Origin: Blasia pusilla
Taxonomy: Eukaryota > Marchantiophyta > Marchantiopsida > Blasiales
DNA: 64,000 bases
Reading direction: 5' to 3'
Assembly: GCA_050084515.1 (NCBI GenBank)
Contig: CM114272.1
Coordinates: 57,846,001 to 57,910,000, forward strand
The position numbers were made by a program, and so were the translations under genes. Positions 49,464-61,811 of the stretch are shown here, piece after piece. The notes under the pieces are model-generated. The model ran no database searches. It was not told where the DNA came from and saw only the letters and a program-made list of their open reading frames with translations. The first letter of the stretch is position 1; each line of letters opens with the position of its first letter.

Positions 49464-50925
49464 ACCACGGGATGGACATTGGTAGTTCCATGAGGAATTG
49501 TGTGGATTTAAAAAAAAGATGTAGTCGTAGGAGATAATCCACATGACACTTTGGGGTTACAATTACACGATATTGTATACTATTGTATAGTCAATTGGAC
49601 CCATGGATTTAGCGAAGATATTTACTATTGCAAGAAGGTGCCTCAAGAATCATCTCGATTATATTCAAGATAATCAATGATCCAGGAGAAGATGTTTGCT
49701 TCCATTTTTAATTGAGAAATCATTCTAATGGAAGGAAGGTTGGTGGAAGATCCTTGAAGTGCCATCTATCCCCAATGGAATCATCCCATCCTCTCACAAC
49801 GGGAGTGAATTTGGTAGAGAGAGAGATATCATGAGAATCATGGAGTTCTTTGTGTGTTGTGTGAAATATTTCATCTATTTTAGAAGGAGAGAATGAGTCA
49901 GCTCCACAATGCGAAGATTGTGGAGAGAGAGTTGACCGTTTTTTTTTTTGTTTGCATGTTGGCAAGTTGGAGGTTGTGTTTCTTGCTCAAGAACTTGTGA
50001 GGATGCTCTCAAGAGCACTAGATCGATGGTTTGTGCATTTGAATGGAGGAAAGTTGTGGAGTAGCAAGATATGAGGGAGCATTGCCAAAATTTCGGTAGG
50101 AAATGGAGTGGGAGAGCGGAGCCATCAAAAAGAGGTTCTTGAGAGCAAGTTTCAATGCTTTTATTTCTCTATTTTTAGAGATCAAAGTTCGTGCAAAAAA
50201 AATCAACGCATAAGTGCTATCGATTTTTCAATAAATTTGGGGCTGCGGGATGATTAACATTGTTGTTGATAGAAGATTTGAGTTCCAAGTTGAAATCTGA
50301 ATTCCTAAGAATTTGGTATCAAGATCCATATTTGCTATGTTCTAAACAACATCTTGTTTTGATGTGTTAGGGGAAAGTTATGACCATTTTTGTGTTTAAG
50401 ATAGAAATTAAGTTTTGTAAAAAGTTATTTGGGGGGATTTTTTAGTTGAAAAAATTTCCCTTTTTAGGTATGTTTGGATGAAAAAAAACATTTTTTTGGG
50501 ATGTTTGTGAGTGTCATTTTTTTGGGTGAAAATTAACCTCCAAATTTTGTAAATTTTTGGCTAAAATTACCAAAAAAGACTTTTGAAGTCTTTTTTTAAT
50601 TTTTTAATTTTTTTTTAAGGAGTAGTTAATTAAAAAGCTGACCATGTGGGAATTGATCATGTTTACGCGATCTCGTTGAAGTAGTAAAAAAGTCTTGTAA
50701 AAAAAATATTTATTAGTAAAAGGAAACCCGATCTCATAGATGTTCTGCTTGTAGCATTCCCCATCATAGGGTACCTATAGGCCCATTCCTCCTTAGTCGA
50801 TGCACCATCGATGTTAGTCTTAATTCTTGTCATCCCGTTGTCGATATCTGAACGAGTGCAAGTTGCTGCTTGATTTGGGACCACTACCGCCGCCACAATT
50901 TTTTTATACGGTTGCTACCATGTAC
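49464..50925. other. AT-rich intergenic DNA, no gene seen
   Basis: Contains T-rich runs and short frames only. No domain was recognised. Confidence 0.4.
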
Positions 50926-50929
50926 AACC

Positions 50930-51376
50930 TTCAACAATGGCATTGGGATTATCGGATGTGGGATCAACCTCTTATGGAGCAAGTAGGGATGAAGAGGATC
51001 CTAGATGGATGTACCGGGCTGCATAGATGGAGGCAACCATTGTGGTTATACGTGGAGCAATAAGGGTGCTCGATATACCGAGAGGAAAAGTGTGGAAGCA
51101 CACTAGGCTCCCTCAATCATTCGCATTGTTTGAGGCAATGAGGATCCCCTCCATCAAAGTTGTCAAAGATTAGATGATGATGTTGGAGTGCCAGTACCAT
51201 GAGCCATGGGTAGAATGAGAGCAACCATGCCTATTGTTGATGCTCAGGAGGAGCCCATATTGAGCCAGGAGATTATGCTGAGGCTTAGGCTAGAACTTCC
51301 GTCCAATGAGTTTGTGATGAGCGCCAAGGCGATAATGACTAATGTCGAGTCCTACGATATTTTGGTTGATGGGGTA
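50930..51376 (+). pseudogene. Fragment of a third copy of the same gypsy family (gag-protease)
   Basis: Plus-strand frames encode VGSTSYGASRDEEDPRWMYR, close to copy 2 (STSYGVARDLEDPGWMCR), then TRLPQSFALFEAMRIPS, and finally AKAIMTNVESYDILVDGV, the protease-end block. The fragment stops exactly where the minus-strand copy 2 begins (51377), within the block that continues AVLYPMGF in the other copies. No continuation was found at the other end of copy 2. Confidence 0.75.
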
Positions 51377-51381
51377 TGTTG

Positions 51382-51505
51382 TGCGCATACACATCGCTAC
51401 ACAATATACATTGTTGTCACCGAACACACACACAAACACGCACGATCCCATGCTAACTCATGGCATCCAAACAACGAGACAAGAAGTGCCAAAATATATC
51501 CAATA
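51382..51505 (-). repeat. Segment A' at the 3' end of copy 2
   Basis: Matches 51994-52100 (CACCGAACACACACACAAAC and CATGCTAACTCATGGCATCC on the plus strand), with an extra AATGTATATTGTGTAG-like insertion. It mirrors the A' arrangement of copy 1. Confidence 0.75.
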
Positions 51506-51993
51506 AAGTAACATCCAATCTCTCTCTACACCATCTCACACCATAACTCTCAAAGGTTTGCACTCTCTCTCATATCAAACCAAACCCACTCTCCTAATGA
51601 GATGCTTGGGTTACACTCATAAGGCCAGGGACCATAGCTCCGCCGCCTTATGCCAAGAGGTTCAACAAAGAGAGAATGAGCTCTCAAGCTCTCTCTCCTT
51701 GAGGTATACCTCTCCCTTCTCCCAAGCTCTCTCCATGGTAACCTATGCTCCCAAGTCACCTCCTTGGCTCTTGACATGATGTAGGAGGTCAAGGGCCACT
51801 TACCAAAAAATAGAAATTCGATCACATACTCAAAATGGTACTTACCTAAAATAGTAAGTTCCTCAATATGGCTCTCTCACGTTTCGTGGGACCTCAGCAC
51901 GTCATCCTCGACCTACTGAGCATATCCTCCACTACTCACGAAGGCGCTCTATTGGATCTCACCAATCTATTCTAAGAGACGTAACAATTATCG
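51506..51993 (-). repeat. 3' LTR body (copy 2)
   Basis: About 490 bp between A and A'. Part of it (about 51517-51690) recurs at 60945-61110 in the same orientation, which I take as the remains of the 5' LTR. Confidence 0.6.
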
Positions 51994-52100
51994 TGCGCAT
52001 ACACATCGTTGTCACCGAACACACACACAAACACGCACGATCCCATGCTAACTCATGGCATCCAAACAATGAGACAAGAAGTACCAAAATATCTCCAATT
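51994..52100 (-). repeat. Segment A at the start of the 3' LTR of copy 2
   Basis: On the minus strand it follows a G-rich tract (CTAGGGGGGCAA, likely polypurine tract) and starts TTGGAGATATTTTGG. It contains GTGTTCGGTGACAACGATGT, related to the GTCAACGATGTATATTG of copy 1, so the LTRs of the two copies share ancestry. Confidence 0.6.
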
Positions 52101-52299
52101 GCCCCCCTAGTTGGTGGTTAGGTCCCTCTAACTCCAGATAGCCATCTATCCCTACCTACCATGACATACATCTCTCGGACGCTAAGATCATAAAGGCCGG
52201 GTGCTCATGTGGCCCCATCGTTAGTCGCCTTCTTGTCATCCATGTCACAGACATCAGTCAGAATGTAGAACTACCTACTCTCTATACATCAGGGACACA

Positions 52300-53700
52300 T
52301 CCATCGTCCCTGAGGAACCCTAGTGAGAGGTGGCGTCAAACATGCCATCCTCTCGAACACCCATCACAGACTAGCATAGTGGCTGCACCACGGGCGGAAC
52401 CACACAACATACATCGCAAGCCTGCAGGAACTATTGCTGAGCTCGGATCAACTGTACAGTCAATGTTCGGAAGATGACATGGCGTACATTTACGCACATG
52501 GTCCTTCCAAACCATATCATCGCGTCCCTCCAATAAGAGAACACCGGATGGCAAAACCTCACACACTCTCAAGATGGTGCGCCATGCCGTCACATCCAAC
52601 GTCGTGGGTGCCGTCTGCTGCAAGTAGACATAGTCTCCCTGATGAAACCTCCGGATAGTAGGTCGATAACCACCTCCCCGAATATTTGCATACCTTAACG
52701 TATCCCGATGTTGCGCAATCGCCAAGTTCTCAAACGCCATGGGCATCACTCTCCCAAACAACTGAGCCCTCTCAGAACATGCTCGCATCCATACATCAGG
52801 GTCATCAAGGTTCAACACCTCACCAGTATCTCGACGAATGGCCGTAGGTAAATCTGGCTAAAGACCATAAAGAAATAAGTATGGTGAGAAAGACGCTAAG
52901 GATGCCTGCCTGCTGAATCTGTATCCCATCGCCAACCACGGCAACTGAAGGTCCCAATCTCTTGGGTGACCTCTCTGCAAGCCATACTTGCATAGTCCTC
53001 TCTTCACCATCTGCACAACCTGCTCCGCTAGTCCATCCGCCTCAGGATGATCTCGCGAAGTAGTGCGGTGGTCAATCAGTGCCTGATCACACAAGGCTTG
53101 AAATTCCCCCGCGGAACTTTGTACCCTGGTCTGTCAACACCTCAGCTGGTGCACCGTAATCACTCAACACTCGATCTAGGAAGGCATACGGTACTCCCTC
53201 ACTCGCTTTGTCAAGCAATGCAACCAACTCTATCCACTTTGATAAGTGCTTGACCATCACCAACACATAACGACTATGGCGCTCCGTCAAAGGCAAATGT
53301 TATGCAAAATCCAAACTCCATCTATAACCTAAACCCATGATCGAAAGTGGATGCAAGTGTGGAGTTGGAGTATTGAACCATGCTCGGACTCGATCACACA
53401 CCATGCATTTGGCAACAAAGTGCTGAATGTCAATCTGCATGCCTCGCCACCAATACTGAATCTTGAGCAAGCTATACGTCCGCTTCACTCCAAAATGACC
53501 CAACTCCTCGTGGGCATGACGCACCAAATGTGCTCTCTAAGAAGGATGAGGCACTACACGTACTCTACCATCCTCCCACACTTGCAACACACGTGTTCCC
53601 TCCCAACGGAACCTTCTGGCCCGTTGTAGGACCCGATCCCGCTCTCTAGCACCCATTGTGCTCGCAACGCTGCAAGTACGCAGATACTCCAAGACTACTC
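52300..53700 (-). pseudogene. Integrase with C-terminal PHD finger, copy 2
   Basis: HHCC domain (RHAHEELGHFGVKRTY, CMVCDRV), then the core: WSLDFA with the first catalytic Asp (lost from copy 1) followed at once by a stop, EVLTDQGTKF, and DHPEADGLAEQVV with the Glu-equivalent position. A frameshift falls near 53090. The GDYVYLQQTAPTTLD module and CHLPNIDCTVDP follow. The PHD finger reads CMLC, VCDGCSRGWH, then after a small deletion CLTPPL, VPQGRWMCP and a stop in place of one codon before the final Cys. The PPL, VPxGxW and CPxC pattern is the standard PHD ending, which confirms the call made in copy 1. Confidence 0.85.
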
Positions 53701-55290
53701 CATCATCGTGAATATCTCGGCCACCTGTCGTCTCCTCACTGGCCTCGAGATCCAAGGACTCTCCATTAGACCTTGCTATCAAAGTCTCCACACTCAGGCT
53801 CTCCATAGCCATCAAGCCTAAATAGGTTGACGCGTGCCATCCTGGCATCGACTCCTCATCACTCTGTCCATGCCATCGAGCTCCAATTGCATCTCGCTGA
53901 CTCAGGCATGGGTTACGACTCAGCCCATCTGCATCCTGGTTGAGCGTCTCAAGTCTATGTACCACATGAAAATCATACTCCAGTAGTAATAGAGCCCATC
54001 TCGCAAGCTTCCCTATAAGCTTGTCGGCCTCCATCAACCACTTTAGTGGTTCATAATCAATGATGATGATGAAGGGTTTGCCGAATAAGTAACACCTGAA
54101 ATGTCGACCCACACATGACCAAGCACTCACCCTCATCGAGCCGATGCCGCCTCGAAGCGTTGTTCGAACGGCTAGCGTAAGCCACCACGAGCTCTCTACC
54201 CTCATCATCATGTTGGGTGAGCACCGCTCCAAGCTCCAATATGCTCCAATTTATGTGCAACTGGAAAGGACGCCCCCTAATCGGTCTCCTCAAGATGGGC
54301 GCGGACGTCAATCTGTCTTTGAGCAGCTGAAATGCTCGCTCATGCTCATCCCCCAAGTGCCACTCATGATCCACCTTGGTCAGCAAGGTTAGTGGCTTCG
54401 CAATCGAACTGAATCCCTTGACTTACCGTTGATAGAAGTTTGCCAATCCCATGAATGCACGAACGCGGTTCACATCTGTAGGGCGTGGAATGTGTGAAAT
54501 AGCCTCTACCTTCGTCTGCTAAACACCAAGGCTACCAGGGTATATAGTATGATCCAAGTATTCAATCTGGTCGTAGAAGAACTTACACTTGCGTGGATGT
54601 AGCTTCAACCCATGTAATTGCAATCGTCGAAACACCTCCTCTAGATGTCGCTCATGCTCTTCAACCGTGGCACTAAAGACTACAATGTCATCAATATAAT
54701 ACCTAGCAAAATCCAGACTTGCCAAGATCCTATCCATGACCCTATGAAACTCAACCAGGGCGTTCTTTCACCCAAATGGTAAGAACCGCCACTGGTACAA
54801 ACAATCCTTCCCGTGAGGATCGATGCCCCAAAATGCCGTCTTTTGCCTGTCCTCCAATCTGATGGTATCCGGCGGTAGGCAACTGATGGTATCCGGCTCT
54901 CAAATCTAATGAGCTAAAGACCTTTGCGTGACCAATTGCATCAAAGTTCTCCTTAGGCGTAGGCATGGCATATCTATCGGACTTCGTCTGCCGATTGATA
55001 GACCGGTAATCCCCACACATCCGCCTTTCCGTCCACTTGCCATGCACATCCTTCTTGGCAGGCATGACAGTGGCAGATGCATACTCTCCATGCGACATCT
55101 CCACTAGTCCTGCTCCAACCAAGTCCTGGCTCCTACTCTAAATCAGAGCCCTCTCCATATCATTGCACCTGTAGGATCATCGGAAGATTGGCGCATCACT
55201 CGACAACTCAATGCGGATCCTTGGTCCCTTCAGAGTATCTAAATCCTCCATGCTAAACCCAAACCAACTCCTATAACTCCTAAGGAACAG
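53701..55290 (-). pseudogene. Reverse transcriptase and RNase H of copy 2
   Basis: Blocks: LVEMSHGEYASATVMPAKK, MCGDYRSINRQT, SSLDLRAGYHQLP, RYYIDDIVVFSATV (catalytic YIDD intact), LHPRKCKFF, and RNase H with FQLHINWSILELGAVLTQ, where the first Asp of the usual TDAS box is replaced (HINW). A 12-base duplication of GATGGTATCCGG near 54851 and 54887 adds a repeated GYHQ. Several frameshifts divide the frame. Confidence 0.85.
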
Positions 55291-55545
55291 ATGTATCCAG
55301 CGCCTTTCTTCTCCTATCAACTTAGGGCCCATATCTGGCTCCCAAGTCTCCATCGTGACTACGGTAGGACTCTCCGGCGCGGGTATCGATGGTTGCTATG
55401 GTGCAACCCCGTCTCAAACACCAACACTTGGCCGCTCTCCTGCAACCAACTACAAACTCTGATCTCCTCCACATGCAGTGCCCGGAACCACGCTCGATGT
55501 TGTGGCTATCATCTCCTGGTGTACCTGCAAAACATCCAAAGAAGT

Positions 55546-56790
55546 CTAAGGATGTCTCTCGCGATCTCCCATGGTGTGTCGATCTCCTCGGGTCTTGCCT
55601 CCAGCCACTGCCTCCACCTTATCGATAAGCATGGGGCTCATGAACGCAACCGCTGTGATCTGTTGCAATCTCATCCGACGTTGCTTAGCCACTCCGAAAC
55701 TGAAGATCCATGTCAAGCAGTTCAAGTCCATTGCTTGACCCAAGAGATGGCATTGTGATGCCTCTAACACTGACGGTACTGCCGTCACTCCTGTGGGAAA
55801 TCCCATCGCCCGCTCTCTCTTGTCGGCGTTGGGCTCCATCAACTCGAACCTGGTCATCCCAAACCAAGCCAGGATCGGCCTCCTTGTATGCATAGGAAGC
55901 GGAAAAACTCACAAACGTGGGAAAGGCTTCCCGCGGCCGGCCTACCCTGTTGACCACAATCGACGGTGGTCGATCATCGTGCCTCACTGGCTGTGATTGA
56001 CGACACGGATCCAGAATGAAATCCACTAACAAGTGGGAGGGGCGCTCCACTCTTGCATACGCCCTCCGTAACACCTCGTGTGGTAGCATGTTGGTCCACC
56101 ATAGAGGCGGGCGATGTGCTCGAGAACCCACACTCGCCGCATCCAAAACTAATGCTGGGCCGATCCAGGCACGCACCTAATGTGCACTTGTCACCACCTG
56201 TGACCTCGAATCGCCCAAGATCGGTACATTCTCCAGAATGTAAGCCGGAGAACGGGACTGATGCTCTTGCAAATATCTCAAGACCCTCAGCATCTCCCAA
56301 AATAACTTGGATCGAGTGTCAGCCAACCCAATGCCTCGTCTAGCACTTGATTGACCCTGACATGGCCAACCTACAATTCCAAATCAATGGTCCCTACCCG
56401 CTCCAAGTCATGCGCCCCCAGCAACGAAATATCCCTCAGTAGGGAACTCTGGTACCCCTATACCGCGGACGCAGACAACAAGTTGGGAAAACGTAAGCGT
56501 AACTGCGCCACATGTCGTAGTGAGACGCGCCTTGCAACATCATCACTCTCCACATACAGATACTACTGCACTCGCACTCCTACTTGCAAAATGGAAGCTG
56601 ACCCGGTGCTATTCCCTCCAAAGAGATCTAACACCTGAATACCCTCATTCGGAATACGCCACACAATAGATGTGGTATCCAAGGGTGTCATCTTAGCACT
56701 CCCTGCTACCTCGGGTTCCTCAGACCCGTCATGCTCCGGTGCAAACGCCTCGCTCCACGCGATCTGCATGTGCTCATCTGCTTATCGTCG
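55546..56790 (-). pseudogene. Cytosine-5 DNA methyltransferase domain inside gypsy copy 2
   Basis: Motif I reads VLDLFGGNSTGSASILQVG near 56620. The catalytic PCQ codons are at 56357-56365 (minus strand CCATGTCAG), flanked by GWPCQGQSSARRGIG after a one-base frameshift. Downstream are ENV-containing and HRPPLWWTN-type motifs near 56240 and 56105, and RAMGFPTGV and CHLLGQAMDLNC near 55730-55800. This copy keeps the MGFP form typical of the family where copy 1 has MGFA. Order and position between protease and RT match copy 1. Multiple stops and shifts: not functional. Confidence 0.85.
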
Positions 56791-57051
56791 AAGCTCCTCA
56801 GTCGAGCCCCACAACCGCACCTCTCCTCCACGGAATGATGCGGCTACCATAACACTCCTCTCCATAGAAATGTCAGGAACGGGAGTATCCTCTTCATGAA
56901 CATGTCCCTCAATCAAATCACTAGGCCAAGTGATCGCACTGCTAAATGCTGCTAAGGTCGCCACCTCTCTTGGCCGTCACTCGATCACTGCACCTGTGAA
57001 TCGAACGGGTAATGAGCTAAGGTGCCCATCACCTGAATGCCATCCTGATCT

Positions 57052-57866
57052 CTAGGACATTGACTCCTCCCAGTAATCTAGGGAAAACCCCATCGGGTAT
57101 AACACTGCTCCACCAACCAAGACGTCGTAAGACTCTGCATCAATCCCTATCGCCTTGGCTCGCACCACAGACTCATCTGTAGGATGTTCCGGACGAATCA
57201 TCACCACAACCTCATGTCGGGTGATATACTGTGTGGTACTCGCTCGACCCAAGGATGTCTGTATCCGGAATGGACAATGCTCCACATCGGCTCTCGTCAA
57301 GCCCAATCCTCTCAATGACGCTTTCACCAACATCATGGGTTGCGCTCTTGGATCCAACAAGACGCGCCGCGGACTAAAAGCTGTACCTCTGGGACTCACA
57401 AACTGGAAGACCTCTCCCCGGTTATCCAGCAACACAACACCACGAGAAGCCATGGCACGCTTTATCGTGGGTCTAGCGGGCATCTCTGCTATCCTAGCGG
57501 CCGCAACTTGCCATGAATCGACGTGGACGGCCCAAGCATCCGCTCCAAGGGCAGGTCCATCACCTCCTCTGCAATCACCTCTAAACGTGATGCAGGAACT
57601 TCAACTCCGCGCTCACATAGTGAAGCGGCCAGCCAAAAAGCCTTGGCGGGCGTATCCTCCAACGTCATAACATTGGAAGTAGAAAATAAAGGAGTGCGGT
57701 ACACAACGATGGCCGCCCCCAACAACGTGCTCGACACATGCCCCTCCTGAGCATCAACAATAGGAGTCGTCACACTCGCTTCTTCCATCACCCTCCATGC
57801 GTGCACACCAACAACATCATAAACTCTCGAGGAACTTTGATGAGGACCCATCGATGGGGTCCTCAT
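57052..57866 (-). pseudogene. Aspartic protease region of copy 2
   Basis: Active-site box changed from DSGA to DPRA (RVLLDPRAQPMMLVK), which should abolish activity. The C-terminal block DAESYDVLVGGAVLYPMGF is retained. Confidence 0.8.
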
Positions 57867-57887
57867 CGCTTTGGAAAACGTGAAAGA

Positions 57888-59060
57888 TTAAGGAAGCCTA
57901 GTCTGTTTTTTGGCTTCCCCTCGTTGTGGATCCAACTCTGCGGCTGCTCCACACGTCACAACTGCGGCGGCCTCCATCTGGGCAACCCTGCACATCCAAC
58001 CAGGATCCTCCAGATCTCTGGCTACTCCATATGATGTCGATGCCACGGATCTGGCATTGGGTAACCTCAATGCCATAACGGCAATCTGCTCTTGTAGTTG
58101 TTGTATCTGAGCAGCCATCCCAACCTCACGTTCGGCGTCTCCCTCGGCACGTCTAGGTGGTGGTACTCTACCTCCTCCATGCGGAGCTCCACCACCCTGT
58201 CGGGCAACTCCAGGTCCTCGTCCCCCAACGTGATCACCTGGTAACAGTAGGCTGCTGCTGCTGAGCGCATATGAAGGCGCAGGTCTTTGTGGCACGACCT
58301 CCCGGTATCCTCCCTGAGCTCGTGGTGCCACAGTCGACCTATCTCGGAGTCCACGTTGCTGCACAGATGGTGCAGACAATCGTGACTGCTCTCTCCCACA
58401 ACCCATGGTGGCTATGCTCTCCTCCGCCATGTTGCGCTCAATGTTCTTGGCGGTCCTAAAAACATCTCTCAACGTAAGGGAGGTGTTCATAAGAAGCATC
58501 CCCTCTCATACTTGTGTCCGCAGGGTCCGGTACAGTATCGCGCACCATGACTGGATAGCCGAGTCTCTATCATCCCCTGAGTGATGTTGATCAACCGCGC
58601 AAACGAGTGTAAGCCTCACGCAAACTCTCACCCGGGCACCTCTAGAAGTCGTGGATGCTCCGCAACTTCTCCGTCCGTACCTCCTGGTAGCTCGCCCTCA
58701 ACTCAACGACGAACTCAACCACAGGATTGAACATAGGATGAACCCGACTAGAAGATGCAATTGCTCTAGTGCGAGTGACCCTTCCTAAAACATCACTAAT
58801 GGAAGAAGAAGTAACCTCTCCTGACTCCTCCTCCTCATCTGGGAACCACTCCGTCCATGACACATAGTGTGAGTCATAAAAGAGTCACAATGCCTCAATC
58901 TCCTGGGCATATCTGGAGAACTCATGTTAATCGTCCATGGGCGCTCTCTCTAAATGCTAGAACATCCCGTTCCATGTTGTAAACGGGATGAACTCTCTAG
59001 AGTTCCTAGCCCGTTGTGAGTCACACCAACTCCTAAACTCCGCAATGAAGTTGTGTAGCT
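57888..59060 (-). pseudogene. gag of copy 2
   Basis: In native order on the minus strand: EFRSWCDSQ, VSWTEWFPDEEEESGE, VRTEKLRSIHDF, GESLREAYTRLRG, then LRDVFRTAKNIERNMAEE and a Gly/Arg-rich nucleocapsid and MAAQIQQLQEQIAVM coiled-coil. Zinc knuckles were not seen; that stretch appears deleted or scrambled. This copy supplies the reference order that reveals the inversion in copy 1. Confidence 0.75.
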
Positions 59061-60944
59061 CTATGGTGATGCAACACCCGAAAACCTACGCGGTCCTCTA
59101 CCCCGGTCGTCCATCTCATACGCCCAACTGGTAGGACCACTCAATGTGTACGGTGGATCACTAACACACTCCTCTACACACTCCCCCTTGTCTGAAGATG
59201 ACACACAAGGAGATCGAGGTGGTCCCTCACGTGGAGATCCTTGAAACCTCGCACCACTCCGTGTAAACTCTCTAGAGCTACTCTCAAGTCCACTACCTGG
59301 CCTCTCAAAATCATGAAAGGACGCCGTGATGGCCCTCGTGCCCCTCTCACACGATCACTCTCAATCTCGCGAGTAATCCCTCAATCACTCAAATTAAACA
59401 TACGGTACTCAATTTACACTCTCACTGAGACGTGTATTGTGCGACAACAAGCAGCGTGGTGCGGCAAATCATTGATCTATCATCTCATCGACAAACCATC
59501 CTCAACTCTGGACATCCCACATAGGTCTATGTCCCCTAAACCCATACATCATCGATACTCCTAGCATCAACACGAAACCCAATATCCCAAATAACTTCCC
59601 AATATTCGGAAATGCCTCACACGTGCAGGGTTAGAGACCATAATGGATAACCTGACAATAATGTCGATGTCTCTCCTCGGCAACTGCACATCTTAATCCC
59701 AACTTGGTCGTGAAGACAAATCCTCCAATCAGCAAGTCGTACTCCTCTCGTACTGATACTGCTCAACCTCCTCGGTGTGCGATGCACGTCGAGCGGTCCG
59801 GTGCGGAACTGCCGGCACGAAACGATTACAAACAACACGACACTCGGGAATGGGGTGCGGCACTCAGCGGCATACCCTCCTCAATCAGCAATTCACATGC
59901 TCTGCTTCTTAGTGAAGGACCGGTTCCGCGATCGAGACGGTGCGCTGCAGCCACGAGTGGCACGGCGCAACAATCGGCGACGCGTTGCGGCTACGGACAT
60001 CAAGGCATGGTACTCGATCGTCGTCGAACCGGTACCTATCACAACATAGCAACATGAAATCAAAGCTCAAACACCATAATCGGAGGTCATTTGCCATGAC
60101 TAGTTGGTGACGAAATTGCGATGATTGTGATGGCCAAAACAAAGTATGTGGTGGCGACGTAAGTCAGAGAATTAACGAACGTCATGGAAGATCCTCTACT
60201 TCGTAATCGCGGCAATGGCAACCAAAGGATGGACAACGGACGGTGGACCGTTGACGATTGACCATTGATAGTATCGTCTTACCGGTGACGATCACGGTTG
60301 ACCGTTGACGATTACGGTTGATGATTGATGGTGACGGTTGACCGTTGACAATGGCGGCGACGGCGACGGCCACCACCAACGCGACGACTCATTTAGGATT
60401 TTAACAATTTAATCCTAAAAATTACCTAACAATGGAAGTATTGTAAGATTGACCATAACTTTTTGCTCGCAACTTCAAATTGCGCACTTTTACACAACGT
60501 GCACAACTTTACGATCTACGAAAAAGTAAAAAAATATTTAAAATCAGACATTCCAGTAAAAACTGGCGGACACTCTCGTAAATCCAAATGTCTCTTTCTC
60601 CTACACAAAATTTGGAACGCTTCCGCATTGATTTCTCCCAACGAAAATATAAAACCTATAAAACTACAAATCAGAAAATTACATGGTACTCCCAAGAGCA
60701 CCAGCATGGGGCAACCCACTCCCATAATCAATTCATATCAGAAATTCGGCACCGCTTCCGCGCGCCATTCTTCCACACGAAAAATCAACAAATGCAATGA
60801 ACAATTAAAGCAGCCCTTGCACCGATGAGCATTCTCATGAGCCGCTGAACAGGACACACGATCCCCAACTTACAAAAACAGCAAGTGACGATCGTGCTCC
60901 CCCATGAAACTCTCTCTCATTTTTCTCTTTATAAAATAAGATCC
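59061..60944 (-). other. Leader region of copy 2 and uncertain sequence
   Basis: No domain recognised. A run of GACGGTTGACCGTTGACGAT-like short repeats (GTTGACGATTGACC and similar) lies at 60240-60360. Confidence 0.4.
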
Positions 60945-61110
60945 AATATCTCTACACCATCTCACACCATAACTCTCAAAGGTATGCACTCTCTTTCATA
61001 TCAAACCAAACCCACTCTCCTAATGAGAGACTTGGACTACACTCACAAGGCAATGGATCATAACTCCACCGCCTTATGCCAAGAGATTCAGCAAAGAGAA
61101 AATGAGTTCT

Positions 61111-61811
61111 TTTTGTTCCCTCTCGACAATAATACTCATGGTCATCAACAAGAATTGAGCTGGGATAAATTGTGGCTAATCAATTAAACTTCTTTTGTAA
61201 AATAAAACATATCAAGATCAAGTCAAAATGATATCTAGAAAGGTATTACACTACTACGGTAGCCGCTAAAGTCTCCATCCAGAGGCAGTAAGCGATGTGA
61301 GAGCGAATTGAGTGAATGCCAAAGCTTGCATGGTCATTTGCCAGCTCAGGGGCAAAGGAGCCATCTCACTACTTCAGTTTAGCGATAATGCCTGAGTACC
61401 GTGCAGCATATTATCAAATAACATGCTACACAGCTCGAGGTATGAGCCTTTTCAGCATGCCCAACAGATGCAGCGTAGTTTTTGGATCTGGACCTCTGAA
61501 GTGGTGGAAAAATAGGAAGCTATGATCACCAATTTGAGCAACACAATTTTAAAACTCTCTCAATTATGGAAAACCTATTAAGTATCGAAGCTGTTAATGT
61601 ACCTGGACAATTATAACTACATTCTTTTATACACTGACAAACACATAATCATTGCACTACTTCCCAAGGCATTCCTAAAATTTGCCCCCAGCACTATTCA
61701 GGGAAACAGGAAGACCCAGAGCAGCAATTTAGTCCGGAGCACAAAATCCTGACAAACATCGTGTTCTATGGCTGCAATCCGGCCCAACTAGTGAATTGAT
61801 CTCTTCACTCC
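61111..61811. other. Intergenic, no gene seen
   Basis: Contains only short frames. The left edge is the truncated LTR of copy 2; the right edge is the 3' untranslated region of the CIPK gene. Confidence 0.4.

Larger units (their letters stand above)
51377..61110 (-). mobile_element. Ty3/gypsy retrotransposon copy 2 with methyltransferase and PHD finger
   Basis: Same domain order as copy 1 on the minus strand. Reading right to left: gag, protease, methyltransferase, RT, RNase H, integrase, PHD. Its left end (plus-strand TG at 51377, so CA at the element's 3' end) interrupts the third fragment. LTR-like sequence at 51510-52000 recurs, truncated, at about 60945-61110 (shared AACTCTCAAAGGT and AACCCACTCTCCTAATGAGA). 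The right limit is approximate. Many stops and frameshifts show it is dead, and it differs enough from copy 1 to be an independent, older insertion. Confidence 0.75.
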
